Shown: positions 45,687-55,132, counted from the stretch's first letter. The stretch: DNA of 64,000 nt from Glaciecola sp964643575 (GCA_964643575.1 CAZXTD010000002.1:9201-73200), one strand, 5' to 3'. Program-made: numbers and translations. The notes: generated by a model from the sequence alone, not told the origin.

Positions 45687-45846
45687 TAGTGTAGGTTCTC
45701 TTATTTATTGAATTTAAAGATAATTACGAGTTTGTTAGCGCAATAGATTATATTTGAGAGCTATCGTTACTTTTACAGGTCAAAATTTTTCTTATTCAAA
45801 CCCAGACCAAACATTGAAGTGGTCTTAGTATATTATGGACAGTCAT

Positions 45847-46257
45847 ATGAAATATGTTTCAAGCTAAGCTTTAGTCTTCTCAATTTCGTTTTTAAGCGGC
45901 TGCACTGCTATAGGAGCAGCGGCGGATATCGCATTACTCAATATTGATGACAATAATGGTGAACACAATAGCAATGCTAATCAAAAAACATCCGATGTAC
46001 CATTTACTAAATTAGGCGCTAATATCGACGCGGCTATCATTGGTGGCTTGGTCGACGATTATAAACAATCACAAAAAGCCTCATCGGCACAAATCGAAAG
46101 CACAGTAGCAAACGAGCCGGAAGAGCCCCTTACGCCAACCCGTTCTACCTTTGTGGGTTTGTGCGCAAAAAAGTTAGATAAAAATGAAAAATGCTACACA
46201 CCGGATTACTACAATCAATTCAGAGCGCAATTAGTAGAAAACACTAACACTCTCTAG
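45847..46257 (+). pseudogene. Small lipoprotein gene interrupted by TAA at codon 7
   Basis: From the ATG at 45847 the frame reads MKYVSS, then TAA (45865-45867), and continues open as ALVFSISFLSGCTA, a textbook lipoprotein signal with lipobox LSGC. The frame then runs to the stop at 46255-46257 with a polar, Asn/Asp- and Glu-rich body and two cysteines (FVGLCAKK, KCYTPDYYNQF). One nonsense change would explain it. Only the part from 46048 could be translated, and only from a TTG. Confidence 0.7.
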
Positions 46258-46276
46258 CTTACATTTTTGAAGGTAA

Positions 46277-46296
46277 GGTTCTCATTGATGAGAACC
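46277..46296. repeat. Perfect 9-bp inverted repeat
   Basis: GGTTCTCAT, TG, ATGAGAACC. It overlaps the stop codon of the solute-binding protein gene and follows the broken lipoprotein gene, so it may end both mRNAs. Confidence 0.5.
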
Positions 46297-47523
46297 AGAC
46301 AAGTGTTCTTTGCGGGCCCTTTCTAGTGCCTCTACCGTTTTTTCAATATCTGCGTTTTGCAAAAACTGATTGAGTATAGGCATAGCTGCGCTAGACATTT
46401 CTTCAGTGGTATCGCGGTCGAAGAATTGAGAAAAACCAGCAGCGTTATCAAGGGTCTGCTTCCCTTGTTGGATAAAATAATCGGTGGGTGCTCTCGCTAA
46501 AATATTAGGTGAAATCATACCACTGACTTCATTCAACTCTTCTTGAACTTCCTTACTGGCAAACAATAATAAAAGCTTTTCAACAGTGCTCGTCAGATTT
46601 GCATATGCGGGCACTATGAGTAAATCAAGTGGAGCTTCTTCGTAGACTTTCATTTCATCGTTTACAATAGGAAAACGAAAAAACCTAAAATCATCACCCA
46701 AGGCTTGTGGTACCGAACTAGTAAAAAAGTTACCAATGAGTGTCATACCTGCTTTTTGATGATACAAATACGGCATCGCCTCCAACCATTCTAGTTTGCT
46801 GTGATGCTCTATGAAAAAGCCAGCGTCTATTAAACGTTTCCATTTTGCTAATACATCAACCACGCGAGGGTCATCAAAGCTTTCCTGTCCTTGTAATAGT
46901 GATTGATGAAACATTAGGCCATTGATACGCAGATTTAAATAGTCAAACCAAGCCGCAACGGGCCAATTGAATTTTGAGCCAAGCGTTATTGGAGTAATAC
47001 CAGCGTCTTTCAACTTTTGGCAGACTAGTACGAACTCTTCCCAAGTGTTAGGCGCTGTTAAATTAAGGTTCTCGAAAACAGATTCTCGATAGTAAAAACC
47101 CCAGTGGTAATAAGATAAAGGAAGTCCATATTGCCGACCAGTGTAGCTTGCTGCATCAATAGTAGTCCTATTAAATTGAGGCAGTAAATTGTATTTCGCG
47201 AAGAAGTTTGAAAGGTCTAGCACCTGTTCTTTTTGAACAACCTGATATAAACGGTTGCCACCTTGCCATGATAAGATGGAAGGGCCTTTACCGTCAGCCA
47301 ACCATTTACTAAAACTCTTTTTAAACTCTGAATCTGTTTTGAATACTAGTTGAACGTCTATACCAGGATTTTCTGCTTTAAATTTTTCAACATGTTTAAC
47401 ATAGACTTTTTTCTGTATTGCAGTTGCCGTCAAAACACCAACTTCTATTGTTTCGGCGCGCACCATGAAAATCGTGTTTAGCAACAATAGCGCCAGCACA
47501 ATTAAGTAAGAGAAAATGTTCAA
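46282..47523 (-). CDS. Periplasmic solute-binding protein, sugar ABC type
   Basis: A 413-residue precursor starting at a TTG (AAAGGA eight bases before), with signal LLLLNTIFMVRA. The body is of the family 1 extracellular solute-binding fold (PGIDVQLVFKTDSEFKKSFS, ILSWQGGNRLYQVV, GLPLSYYHWGFYYR). No ABC permease or ATPase gene is adjacent. It is divergent from a methyl-accepting chemotaxis gene across 74 bases, so it may deliver a sugar signal to the chemoreceptor rather than a transport complex. Confidence 0.87.
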   Translation of the reverse strand: MNIFSYLIVLALLLLNTIFMVRAETIEVGVLTATAIQKKVYVKHVEKFKAENPGIDVQLVFKTDSEFKKSFSKWLADGKGPSILSWQGGNRLYQVVQKEQVLDLSNFFAKYNLLPQFNRTTIDAASYTGRQYGLPLSYYHWGFYYRESVFENLNLTAPNTWEEFVLVCQKLKDAGITPITLGSKFNWPVAAWFDYLNLRINGLMFHQSLLQGQESFDDPRVVDVLAKWKRLIDAGFFIEHHSKLEWLEAMPYLYHQKAGMTLIGNFFTSSVPQALGDDFRFFRFPIVNDEMKVYEEAPLDLLIVPAYANLTSTVEKLLLLFASKEVQEELNEVSGMISPNILARAPTDYFIQQGKQTLDNAAGFSQFFDRDTTEEMSSAAMPILNQFLQNADIEKTVEALERARKEHLSGSHQ

Positions 47524-47597
47524 ACTATTTATTCCTTTGCCGTTAAATCAATATATCGTTAAAAAGTGTATCGACATTATTTAAAAAGGCATTACTT

Positions 47598-49169
47598 TTG
47601 AATTTAAGAAAAAAGCTAGCGATTGCAATTTCGGGTGTGGTCGCAACCATTATCGTAATTTATACAGTCACTAGCATTGTTGTGAGTCAGTCTATGCTCA
47701 AGGCCGAGCTCAAAACAAACATAAATAAAACGACAGAGCGTATTGCTATTACACTTGCCTCGGCTATGTGGAACTATGATATCGAATCTGCTCAAAAAAT
47801 CGCGGCGTCTGAGCTAGGCACAAATGGCTTGGTCGGTATTACAGCATACAATATGCAGGGTGAAACACTTTTTGAGATAAAATGGGACCGCGAAAGCGAA
47901 AGTGCTTCTATTGGTAATTATCAGGGCGATATATTTTTTCAATTAACTAAAGATATTCAGTTTGTTTCTGTTGCAGAGTCTATAAGTGCCGGTTCAGTTG
48001 CACTTTTGTTTGATGACGCTTCACTGAACAGTAGTATGTACCAGTCTATTATTAGTGGCCTAATACAGCTTTTTGTACTCACTTCGGCGCTGGTCGTTAC
48101 CATGAGTTTACTAACGAGTAAATTAGTCGTTGCACCGATTGACATAATTAACAATCGAGTGAAAGAAATAGCCGAAGGTGATGGTGATTTGACGAAACGC
48201 GTTGCTTATTCAAACGATGATGAACTAGGCGAATTGTCTACAAATATTAATTCTTTCATAAACCATGTTCACAGTATTGTTCAAGAGGTTTCAGAAGTCT
48301 CAGTGCAGCTAGACAAAACGACTCATGATAGCCAAGACAATGTCAGTCAACTAAATGAGCAAGTAAATGAACTAAATACGGGTGTAAGCCAAATTGAAGA
48401 GGCAATTACCGCCTTGGGGGAGAGTGCTGAAGACGTTGCAGAACAGGCGAACTTATCTGCAGAATCTACAAAACAGACCACACAACTTGCTCATGAGGGT
48501 TCGCTTACTGTTAGTAGTGCGACACAAAAGATAAGAGAATTAGAAAACAGCATTACGCAATCAACGTCTAAAACCGAAGCACTTGAAAGCCATTCACAGT
48601 CAATTAGTACGGTAATTGAAGTCATAAAGGATATTGCCGACCAAACCAACTTGTTAGCACTAAATGCAGCGATAGAGGCCGCCCGCGCTGGTGAACAAGG
48701 CAGAGGTTTTGCGGTTGTGGCAGACGAGGTGAGGACTTTGGCTAAAAGAACCCAAGTGTCTACGGGTCAGATAACCGAAATAATAGAGCAATTGCAATTA
48801 CAATCTTCAGAAACACTCGACCTTATGAAGCATGGCCTCAGCTTAGTTGCTGAAAATGTAGAATCGGTTGATAAAGCCGCAAAAACGTTTGAAGAAATAG
48901 AACGGGCAATAACTCAAAACCTTAAAGGGTCCAATGTGATTGCCAAAGACGCAGATTCACAAAAAGACACCTTGAAAGAAGTGCGCAGCAGCATTACCGA
49001 TATTTTATCAAGCAATCAACGAACGCTTGCTATTGCTGAACAAAACTCTTCTATTAACGCCTACGTTATTATTATGAGTGAGTCAGTCTCTAATCTTATT
49101 GAAAAGTTCACAGTAGAAGCAGATGAACCTAAGGCCGACAATCCAGAAAGTGAAATCACTCTATTCTAA
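47598..49169 (+). CDS. Methyl-accepting chemotaxis protein
   Basis: A 523-residue chemoreceptor with a TTG start. TM1 is at about 8-30, a short periplasmic part at about 31-148, and TM2 at about 150-175. HAMP is at about 170-225 (IDIINNRVKEIAEGDGDLTK), then the signalling domain with the hairpin IADQTNLLALNAAIEAARAG. The sensor part is small (about 120 residues), fitting indirect sensing via a binding protein. The divergent binding protein gene is a good partner candidate. Confidence 0.92.
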   Translation: MNLRKKLAIAISGVVATIIVIYTVTSIVVSQSMLKAELKTNINKTTERIAITLASAMWNYDIESAQKIAASELGTNGLVGITAYNMQGETLFEIKWDRESESASIGNYQGDIFFQLTKDIQFVSVAESISAGSVALLFDDASLNSSMYQSIISGLIQLFVLTSALVVTMSLLTSKLVVAPIDIINNRVKEIAEGDGDLTKRVAYSNDDELGELSTNINSFINHVHSIVQEVSEVSVQLDKTTHDSQDNVSQLNEQVNELNTGVSQIEEAITALGESAEDVAEQANLSAESTKQTTQLAHEGSLTVSSATQKIRELENSITQSTSKTEALESHSQSISTVIEVIKDIADQTNLLALNAAIEAARAGEQGRGFAVVADEVRTLAKRTQVSTGQITEIIEQLQLQSSETLDLMKHGLSLVAENVESVDKAAKTFEEIERAITQNLKGSNVIAKDADSQKDTLKEVRSSITDILSSNQRTLAIAEQNSSINAYVIIMSESVSNLIEKFTVEADEPKADNPESEITLF

Positions 49170-49267
49170 GACAGATGATAAATGGCAGTAATATAAATAT
49201 CTTCCTTTGACCCCGTTGTTTATTTTTCATACACTTAAGTGACTACAACGATGAAAAAGGATTTGCC

Positions 49268-50266
49268 ATGTTATTTATCACCAACAGAGAGCCAAAGGGT
49301 TCTATTCGCACTAAACAAAATAGAGCGTATAAGTTTGACTTAAATAAAAATGCGCCATCCAATTCGATTTTTTGTTGTTATCGGAACGGCGAAGATGATT
49401 ATGTTGAGTTAGGGTCAAAAGGCTTTTTTAGTAAAATAAAAGAGGCCGATTACGACCAAGTGCTGTTTTATATTCACGGCTTTAGCAACCTTCCTGAAAA
49501 AGATATTTTCCCGCGTACCCAAGATTTGCAGAAACTATTTAATGATAAAGATCCGAAGCTTACCTTAGTAATACCGATAATTTGGCCCTGTGACAACGAT
49601 ATCGGGATTGTAAAAGACTATTGGGATGACCAAGTAAGTGCTGACATGTCTGCATACAGCTTTTATCGCGCCTTAGAGTTTTTTATGAAATGGCGTGACG
49701 AACAACCTGAAGATATCCCTTGCCTTAAACGCATTAACGTACTTGCGCATTCAATGGGTAACCGAGTGCTTCGGCAAACCCTCGCAGTGTGGAACAAATA
49801 TGAGCTAGCCTCTGGTGTGCCATTATTGTTTAGAAATACTTTTTTAGTTGCCGCTGATATTGTTAATGAAAGCCTCGAGCCAAACAAAGACGGCCACTTA
49901 ATTACTCAAGCATCGCGCAATGTGTCGGTGTATTTTGCGTCTGATGATTTGGCTTTACGCTCAAGTAAAATATCCAATTTAAAAAACAAAATTGCATCGA
50001 GGCGCTTAGGTCATTCTGGCCCTGAAAATATGGATAAAGTCGCTTCAAACGTTTATGCGATAGACTGCGACGATTTTAATATTCGATACGACCGGCCCAA
50101 AGGGCACAGTTACTTTTTAGGTGACCCAGACGGTAAGCCGGGTTTAGTGTTTGAGCACATATACAGCTCAATTAAAAATGGGCGTGTAAATACTGATCCT
50201 GATAATACTCGGGGCGCTGAGGGCTCAGACCCTAAAATTAAGAACGTCATTCTCAAGTATAAGTAA
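49268..50266 (+). CDS. DUF900 alpha/beta-hydrolase-like protein
   Basis: A 332-residue cytoplasmic protein. VLFYIHGFSN at about 65-74 and NVLAHSMGNRVL with nucleophile Ser at about 162 mark the alpha/beta-hydrolase fold; spacing and length fit DUF900. No signal peptide. Catalysis on esters or lipids is plausible but unproved. AAAAAGGATTTGCC precedes the ATG. Confidence 0.83.
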   Translation: MLFITNREPKGSIRTKQNRAYKFDLNKNAPSNSIFCCYRNGEDDYVELGSKGFFSKIKEADYDQVLFYIHGFSNLPEKDIFPRTQDLQKLFNDKDPKLTLVIPIIWPCDNDIGIVKDYWDDQVSADMSAYSFYRALEFFMKWRDEQPEDIPCLKRINVLAHSMGNRVLRQTLAVWNKYELASGVPLLFRNTFLVAADIVNESLEPNKDGHLITQASRNVSVYFASDDLALRSSKISNLKNKIASRRLGHSGPENMDKVASNVYAIDCDDFNIRYDRPKGHSYFLGDPDGKPGLVFEHIYSSIKNGRVNTDPDNTRGAEGSDPKIKNVILKYK

Positions 50267-50284
50267 AGTGAGAAACACTGCTCG

Positions 50285-50310
50285 ATAGGTTCTTTATTAG
50301 AGCCTATTTT
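50285..50310 (+). terminator. Rho-independent terminator after the DUF900 gene
   Basis: ATAGGTTCT (50285-50293) pairs with AGAGCCTAT (50299-50307), one G-T wobble, followed by TTTT. It lies between convergent genes. Confidence 0.8.
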
Positions 50311-50339
50311 GTGTGCTTAGACTGCGGCAAATGAAGCCA

Positions 50340-51137
50340 CTATAATAAAGCATCAATTCCGCGGTTTAGGCTATCGGTATCAAGCTCCCCATTGTGGCTA
50401 TAAATCAACTGCCCTTGAGTATCAAAAAACAAAGTGACCGGAAACGTGAATATGCCTTTGTTTTCGGCAGTGATACCGCGGCTATCTATTAGCACTGTTT
50501 GGTGTTTAATGTTGGTGTTTTGCAAAAAGCGCGACACTCGCTCTTGAGACTCGGCTTGGTTTAAATAAATAAACGCAATGTTTTGATGTTTTGCGGCAGC
50601 TTTTTCAAGAAGCGGCAGTTCGCGCTTGCATGGTTCGCAAGGGGTGGCCCAAAGATTCACCACCACCGGCCTTTGTTGGCTAACATCGATAATTTTAACA
50701 GCCTTGCCGTTAGCATCGATAAAGTCATCATTAGGTAAAACCGCGTGAGAACTCGCAACAGCAATTAAAAACGTAAAAGTGCCATAAACGCCTAACATGG
50801 TTAAAACGCCGTAGTTTAAAGACTTACGCTGCTTAGATTTAGTTTGAAATATGGCAAATACCACAAGGCTAGCGATAAGAGAAGCGGTATAACTAATGCC
50901 TCCATCGGTAAAATTAAGCATTTGCCAAATGCCGTCGAAGTCATCCATGTGTTGCACAACAAACACCAAGCGTCCTGCTACAAGCCCGGATAAAAGAAAC
51001 AGAAACAAAGCACTTACGCCGCCATTTTTATGCTTGTTTGCCATAATAAGCGTGACGATGGCACCAATGATAATGCCAATGAGCAATACAACGGGCCAAA
51101 CAGTAAAAGAGGTAAATCCGAGATTAATTGTGTTCAA
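50340..51137 (-). CDS. Membrane-anchored TlpA-like thioredoxin with Lgt-like N-terminus
   Basis: A 265-residue protein starting at a TTG. The first 130 residues form three to four TM segments with the pattern of the N-terminal half of Lgt (LVAGRLVFVVQHMDDF, MLNFTDGGISYTASLI). A TlpA/ResA-type thioredoxin domain follows (VVNLWATPCEPCKRELPLLE, CxxC about C170/C173). The fusion suggests delivery of reducing power or disulfide exchange close to lipid or prolipoprotein chemistry, or simply a convenient anchor. Confidence 0.8.
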   Translation of the reverse strand: MNTINLGFTSFTVWPVVLLIGIIIGAIVTLIMANKHKNGGVSALFLFLLSGLVAGRLVFVVQHMDDFDGIWQMLNFTDGGISYTASLIASLVVFAIFQTKSKQRKSLNYGVLTMLGVYGTFTFLIAVASSHAVLPNDDFIDANGKAVKIIDVSQQRPVVVNLWATPCEPCKRELPLLEKAAAKHQNIAFIYLNQAESQERVSRFLQNTNIKHQTVLIDSRGITAENKGIFTFPVTLFFDTQGQLIYSHNGELDTDSLNRGIDALL

Positions 51138-51201
51138 TGCTAGATCCGTTATTTCTGGATAAAAAAAGTGAGTAAAACATTATTTTAAAAGCGCTATTTT
51201 A

Positions 51202-52074
51202 TTAATTCGTAAGGGCTAACTGAGAGCTCAATACTAAATACCAACCCATATTGGGCATGTAGCTAGCTGCAAACTTCGTATTGTTGCTAGGTTCAAACAC
51301 AGGGGAGTGAGTTGTTTCTTGCAACACTTCTTGCAACAATATTGCGGCTGTTTCGGGTGATGAAAGCTCTGCCAACGAAACACTGCCAGCAATATCAGCA
51401 TTGGCATGTACTTGTACCTTACCTGTGCTGTCGACTAAGAATATTTCACCACTTGCAGCCAATTGTGACTCGCTCAGCATATTTAATACACCATTAAATG
51501 AAGTAGCAATGCCCGACAAACCAATGCCGTTGAGCTGTCGGTAGTTTACGTATAAATCGACCCTATTGTTATTTTTGTCATGATAAACGCTAATTAGGTC
51601 TTGTTCACCACTAGCAGTATAAGCAAAGTACCATGTGTCGATGCTAGGCTGAAGCACGCGCAAAAAACCTTGATGATTCCAATATTCATTAGTTTGCGTG
51701 TTAGCAAATGAAGCACTGGTTAGCCCAAACTCGTCCACTAAAAACTGAAGCTTATCAACCAGAATAGGTGCGTCTTCGGTCAAAGTGCTGTCGTTTATTG
51801 AAGCGTGGATGTGTGTATCGTTAGCGACTGTCTTTGCGATCAGTTTAAGCTGTGCGATTCGACCATCTACCCGCAATGCCAAGTTGTTCAAGCCTAACTG
51901 CAGGGTTTGTTGGTCGAGCACCTCGTTATTGCGTGCATAACTATTTATGTTAGCTTGATTACCATCGCTAACAAAGCCCATGATAATCACCGTAAATATT
52001 GAAGCAATAATGGCAGTCACAATAACGGTTATTTTAATATTGCCAAGCTGATGGTGCGGTGCGTTTTGGGGCAT
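51202..52074 (-). CDS. Orphan Cache/PDC sensor protein
   Basis: A 290-residue protein with one N-terminal TM (VIVTAIIASIFTVIIMGF) and a dCache-like extracytoplasmic sensor (WNHQGFLRVLQPSIDTWYFA, VDLYVNYRQL, IFLVDSTGKVQVHANADIAG). It ends after this domain: no second TM, HAMP, GGDEF, kinase or MCP domain is present and the next gene follows in 64 bases. Cache domains sense small ligands in receptors, so this may be a binding subunit or a truncated receptor. Ribosome site AAGAAGAA before the ATG. Confidence 0.78.
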   Translation of the reverse strand: MPQNAPHHQLGNIKITVIVTAIIASIFTVIIMGFVSDGNQANINSYARNNEVLDQQTLQLGLNNLALRVDGRIAQLKLIAKTVANDTHIHASINDSTLTEDAPILVDKLQFLVDEFGLTSASFANTQTNEYWNHQGFLRVLQPSIDTWYFAYTASGEQDLISVYHDKNNNRVDLYVNYRQLNGIGLSGIATSFNGVLNMLSESQLAASGEIFLVDSTGKVQVHANADIAGSVSLAELSSPETAAILLQEVLQETTHSPVFEPSNNTKFAASYMPNMGWYLVLSSQLALTN

Positions 52075-52232
52075 GGAGTTTTCTTCTTCAGATGCGAGTA
52101 ATTACGTTGATAAAAATCATTATGAGAATATACGCAGTAAGCCTAGTTAAGGGTCTAAACTGTTTTTTGAGCTGACCTTTTTTCAAAAATATGTTTATGA
52201 TGGCATCACAAATTCGATTTAAGGAAACGATG

Positions 52233-52625
52233 ATGAAAAAAATCAGCATGTTTGTGCTGCTTCTAATCAGTTTTGCCACTATGGGAAGTTCGATGAATGA
52301 CACTAAAGAGTTTGATGCAAGCTTTACGCATACCGTATTCTTTTGGCTTAAAAATCCTGACAATAGCAGCGACCGCATAGCTTTTGAGACGGCACTTAAA
52401 AAGTTTTTAGCAAACTCTGAATATGCAAAAACTAATTTTATTGGTGTACCACCACAGGCAACAAGAGGCGTGGTAGATGGCTCGTTTACTTACTCGTTAA
52501 TCGTCACTTTTGAGTCTGCTGAGGCGCAACAAGCCTATCAAGACGAAATACCCCACAAGGTATTTATTGAAGAAGCTCAAGGCCTTTGGGAAAAAGTGAT
52601 TGTGTATGATGCAACGGGCATTTAG
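52233..52625 (+). CDS. Exported Dabb-domain (stress-responsive A/B barrel) protein
   Basis: About 130 residues from the ATG at 52233 (AAGGA seven bases before); upstream in-frame ATGs at 52191 and 52230 are less suitable. A signal peptide (ISMFVLLLISFATMGSS) is followed by a ferredoxin-like Dabb domain (FTHTVFFWLKNPDN, DGSFTYSLIVTFESAEAQQA, VFIEEAQGLWEKVIVYDATG). Function of secreted Dabb proteins is unknown. Confidence 0.82.
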   Translation: MKKISMFVLLLISFATMGSSMNDTKEFDASFTHTVFFWLKNPDNSSDRIAFETALKKFLANSEYAKTNFIGVPPQATRGVVDGSFTYSLIVTFESAEAQQAYQDEIPHKVFIEEAQGLWEKVIVYDATGI

Positions 52626-52677
52626 CGCGTTTAATGACTGTTGACTGCTTACATAAACGCGCTGGCTTTATTGTGGT

Positions 52678-53223
52678 CTAAAAAGGGTTTACCGTATATC
52701 CCTCTTGTTGCAATAAAGCGTGAGCTGTCATTGCAGATAGTTCAACTTCTACGCCATCAACAAGTTGCGTGACATCGAGTTTTCGACTCGCCGCGCTTTG
52801 CCCGCACATTATTACACGCACGTTGTTTTGCAAAAGCGCAAGCACTAGAGCTTGGTTGGCGTTGTCGGCTAAATACTCTTTTTGATAACTCTCGTTGTTG
52901 AGCAAGTCAAAAATTGCAGACCCGTGCACAACTAAAGCTAGCCTAATATTTTCTTGTTTAACACCAGCTTTTACGTGCATATTGATAAAACGGGCAAGGC
53001 TTTCAAATCGTATATTAAGCTCGCCTTCTTTACCGGCTCTAGCTACATCAAAGGCCACATTAAATTTAGCATCTTCGCTCACGGTGTGAGTTGGCACCTC
53101 TGCCGTCATGCCAAATTTTTCGAACACTGGGCCATGTTTAAAAGTAGATTGCTGCGCTACCGCCGGTAAAACGATAAAGAATGCAAATACGATTAAAAGT
53201 GTTTTAGCAGTGTTTTTGTACAT
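52678..53223 (-). CDS. Exported DsrE-family protein
   Basis: About 181 residues from the ATG at 53223, which follows AAGGACATAAC; the frame extends to 53271 without a better start. It has a signal peptide (ALL-type hydrophobic run LLIVFAFFIVLPAVAQQ). The DsrE/F-like fold shows in NIRLALVVHGSAIFDLL and VRVIMCGQSAASRKLDV, with a single Cys at the position where DsrE-type proteins carry sulfur. May take part in periplasmic sulfur transfer; unproved. Confidence 0.82.
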   Translation of the reverse strand: MYKNTAKTLLIVFAFFIVLPAVAQQSTFKHGPVFEKFGMTAEVPTHTVSEDAKFNVAFDVARAGKEGELNIRFESLARFINMHVKAGVKQENIRLALVVHGSAIFDLLNNESYQKEYLADNANQALVLALLQNNVRVIMCGQSAASRKLDVTQLVDGVEVELSAMTAHALLQQEGYTVNPF

Positions 53224-53255
53224 TGTTATGTCCTTAAAAATAATTTTCTTTAGAT

Positions 53256-53719
53256 TTACTCTAGCTTGCAAAGGCCAAAATAATCTTTGAGTTTAGAAAG
53301 TTCATGCACTTTCTCAGCTTTTGCAAGGTCGCAAGACATGTTCATTGGCGAGCCATTATTTTCACTATTTAGTTCGTAATCACCTTTTTTGAAGCGCCAA
53401 GCAGTATAAGACTTGCCGTCAAAACTTATGGTGAGTTCCTGACCGATACCAGGGTTGTGAGGAAACAAAGACCAGAACAAAGATTTATGCGATTTTTTGA
53501 AAACGAGAATCTACCAGTGTTATCAGTGTTTACTTTTTCTATGAATTCTTCGTTTTTCCATTTGTACCTGTGGGTCAGCTCTGCGCCTTTAACAGGTTTA
53601 CCGTTTAAGGTAACAAGGCCCGTTACAGGAGAAAATAGAACCAACTCAGAAGAAAAAGTAGACATTGAGAAAAACATCCCCGCAAGAATGATTAGCGCTT
53701 TTGGACATTTAAACATCAT
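53256..53719 (-). pseudogene. DUF6795-like small exported protein, frameshifted
   Basis: Two overlapping minus-strand frames make one protein: 53719-53495 encodes a signal peptide and VLFSPVTGLVTLNGKPVKGA up to GRFSF, and after a -1 shift within TTTTCAAAAAAT (about 53498-53510) the reading continues as SLFPHNPGIGQELTISFDGK to the stop at 53256. The joined sequence has the layout of DUF6795. It may be a true mutation, a sequencing slip in the A run, or a -1 slippage on A-AAA-AAT. Function unknown. Confidence 0.72.
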
Positions 53720-53800
53720 TGTACACTTAATATCTGTCCACTAAATAAGAAATAGACGCAGCATAGTTAATTTAATAATACTAACCCAAACCAGCGTACA

Positions 53801-55045
53801 TCAGTTAAACAAGCTGTCCCATTGCAAATCCATCTTTTTATGAGCGTCGCTAAGCGGAACGGCTCGATAATAGCTATTGTCAAAACTCACAATACCAAAG
53901 CGAGTCAGTTTGGCAAGCGCGTCTTCGATTTCAAAATCGATATCAAAATTAAAGGTATCGCTAAACCATTGTTCAATTTGTTGGTCGAGTTGTTCAGGTG
54001 TTTTGGGCTGTTCGCTAATGAGTAAAAAGTAGTAGGCGAGTATGGCTTCTTTGCACTCTTCTTCTTCGGCGGCGTCGACTAAATGATGAAAAACGCCTGC
54101 GTTATTATCGAGGTTTTTAAAGTACAAGTTGTCGGCTAAAGCTTTCATAAATTTGAGTTTTCGGTTTTTAAACTTGCTCCATTCTTTAAAGATGAACCCA
54201 CCAAGTACGCCTGCACCAGCGCCGAGTGCGAGTAATTCTTTTGTGCTAATGGTGACTTCTTCATTGCTTAAACCAAACCAGTAGGCCAATATTCCTGCCA
54301 CTAACAGTAAAGACGCTCCAAGCTTGGTAATTAACATAATCGCGCCGCCGACGACTGCAGAGCCACCAATAATGACTTTGTCGATAGGGCGCATGCGTAC
54401 CTCACTATTTGGAAACAGCATTTCTAAATCGGCTTTTGGTACATTTTGAAAAAGCTTGATGATGGTAGAGTCGGGTTCAAACTGGCTGGTATTTCGTTTG
54501 TTTTGAGTGAAATAATCAGCATCTTTAAACTTAATATACACCGCGACTTTATCGTAATTGGTAAACGTGACTTCTTGTTTTTTTAAGCCCCAAAACGAAC
54601 TCACTGTTTCCGTTTTTTGATACTCCCCCCGACGATAAAAAACAACCTCTGCAAAGTCATCAAACTCTACAGCGAGCCTTACTTTAAATAAGGATTCTTC
54701 TTGTAAGGCGTCTTGTAAATCTTGTTCGGTAACTTTTTCAAAGTTAGCAGCGTTAAGTACATCAGAAAATGCAGCCGAAAAGATATTTTGCTGGGCTTGT
54801 AAGGTTGCTTTATCAAACTGCTTAATTGGCAAAGTGTCGGCATTGGCATCAAATGGCGCATAGCTATCTTTGAGTGTTTCAAGACTTTGGTGATAATCAA
54901 AGTGCAGCGTGCTTATAATGAGCTTGCATAGCTTTGAAAATGCATCAACATCTCCTCCAGCAAGCCCTTTGTGATCAATACAAGCCTGAACAAGGTCAGA
55001 TTTTCTGAGTGGAATAAAGCGGTCTTTATGAAGACTCTTGTGCAT
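53801..55045 (-). CDS. DUF3754 membrane protein
   Basis: A 414-residue protein of the DUF3754 (TMEM143-like) family. N-terminal soluble half has RFIPLRKSDLVQACI, FDDFAEVVFYRRGEYQKTET and FGLKKQ-type segments; two TM segments lie at about 240-290 (GGSAVVGGAIMLITKLGASL; GAGAGVLGGFIF), and a helical C-terminus follows. Function unknown. Transcribed downstream of the AraC-GyrI gene but with an 87-base gap. Confidence 0.82.
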   Translation of the reverse strand: MHKSLHKDRFIPLRKSDLVQACIDHKGLAGGDVDAFSKLCKLIISTLHFDYHQSLETLKDSYAPFDANADTLPIKQFDKATLQAQQNIFSAAFSDVLNAANFEKVTEQDLQDALQEESLFKVRLAVEFDDFAEVVFYRRGEYQKTETVSSFWGLKKQEVTFTNYDKVAVYIKFKDADYFTQNKRNTSQFEPDSTIIKLFQNVPKADLEMLFPNSEVRMRPIDKVIIGGSAVVGGAIMLITKLGASLLLVAGILAYWFGLSNEEVTISTKELLALGAGAGVLGGFIFKEWSKFKNRKLKFMKALADNLYFKNLDNNAGVFHHLVDAAEEEECKEAILAYYFLLISEQPKTPEQLDQQIEQWFSDTFNFDIDFEIEDALAKLTRFGIVSFDNSYYRAVPLSDAHKKMDLQWDSLFN

Positions 55046-55132
55046 AGGTTAATTCTGCTAATTTCGTGTTTTAGCTGAGTATACTCGCTTGCGGAATCTT
55101 TGCTATGTGGATAGATAAGCTTTTGTTGGTTT

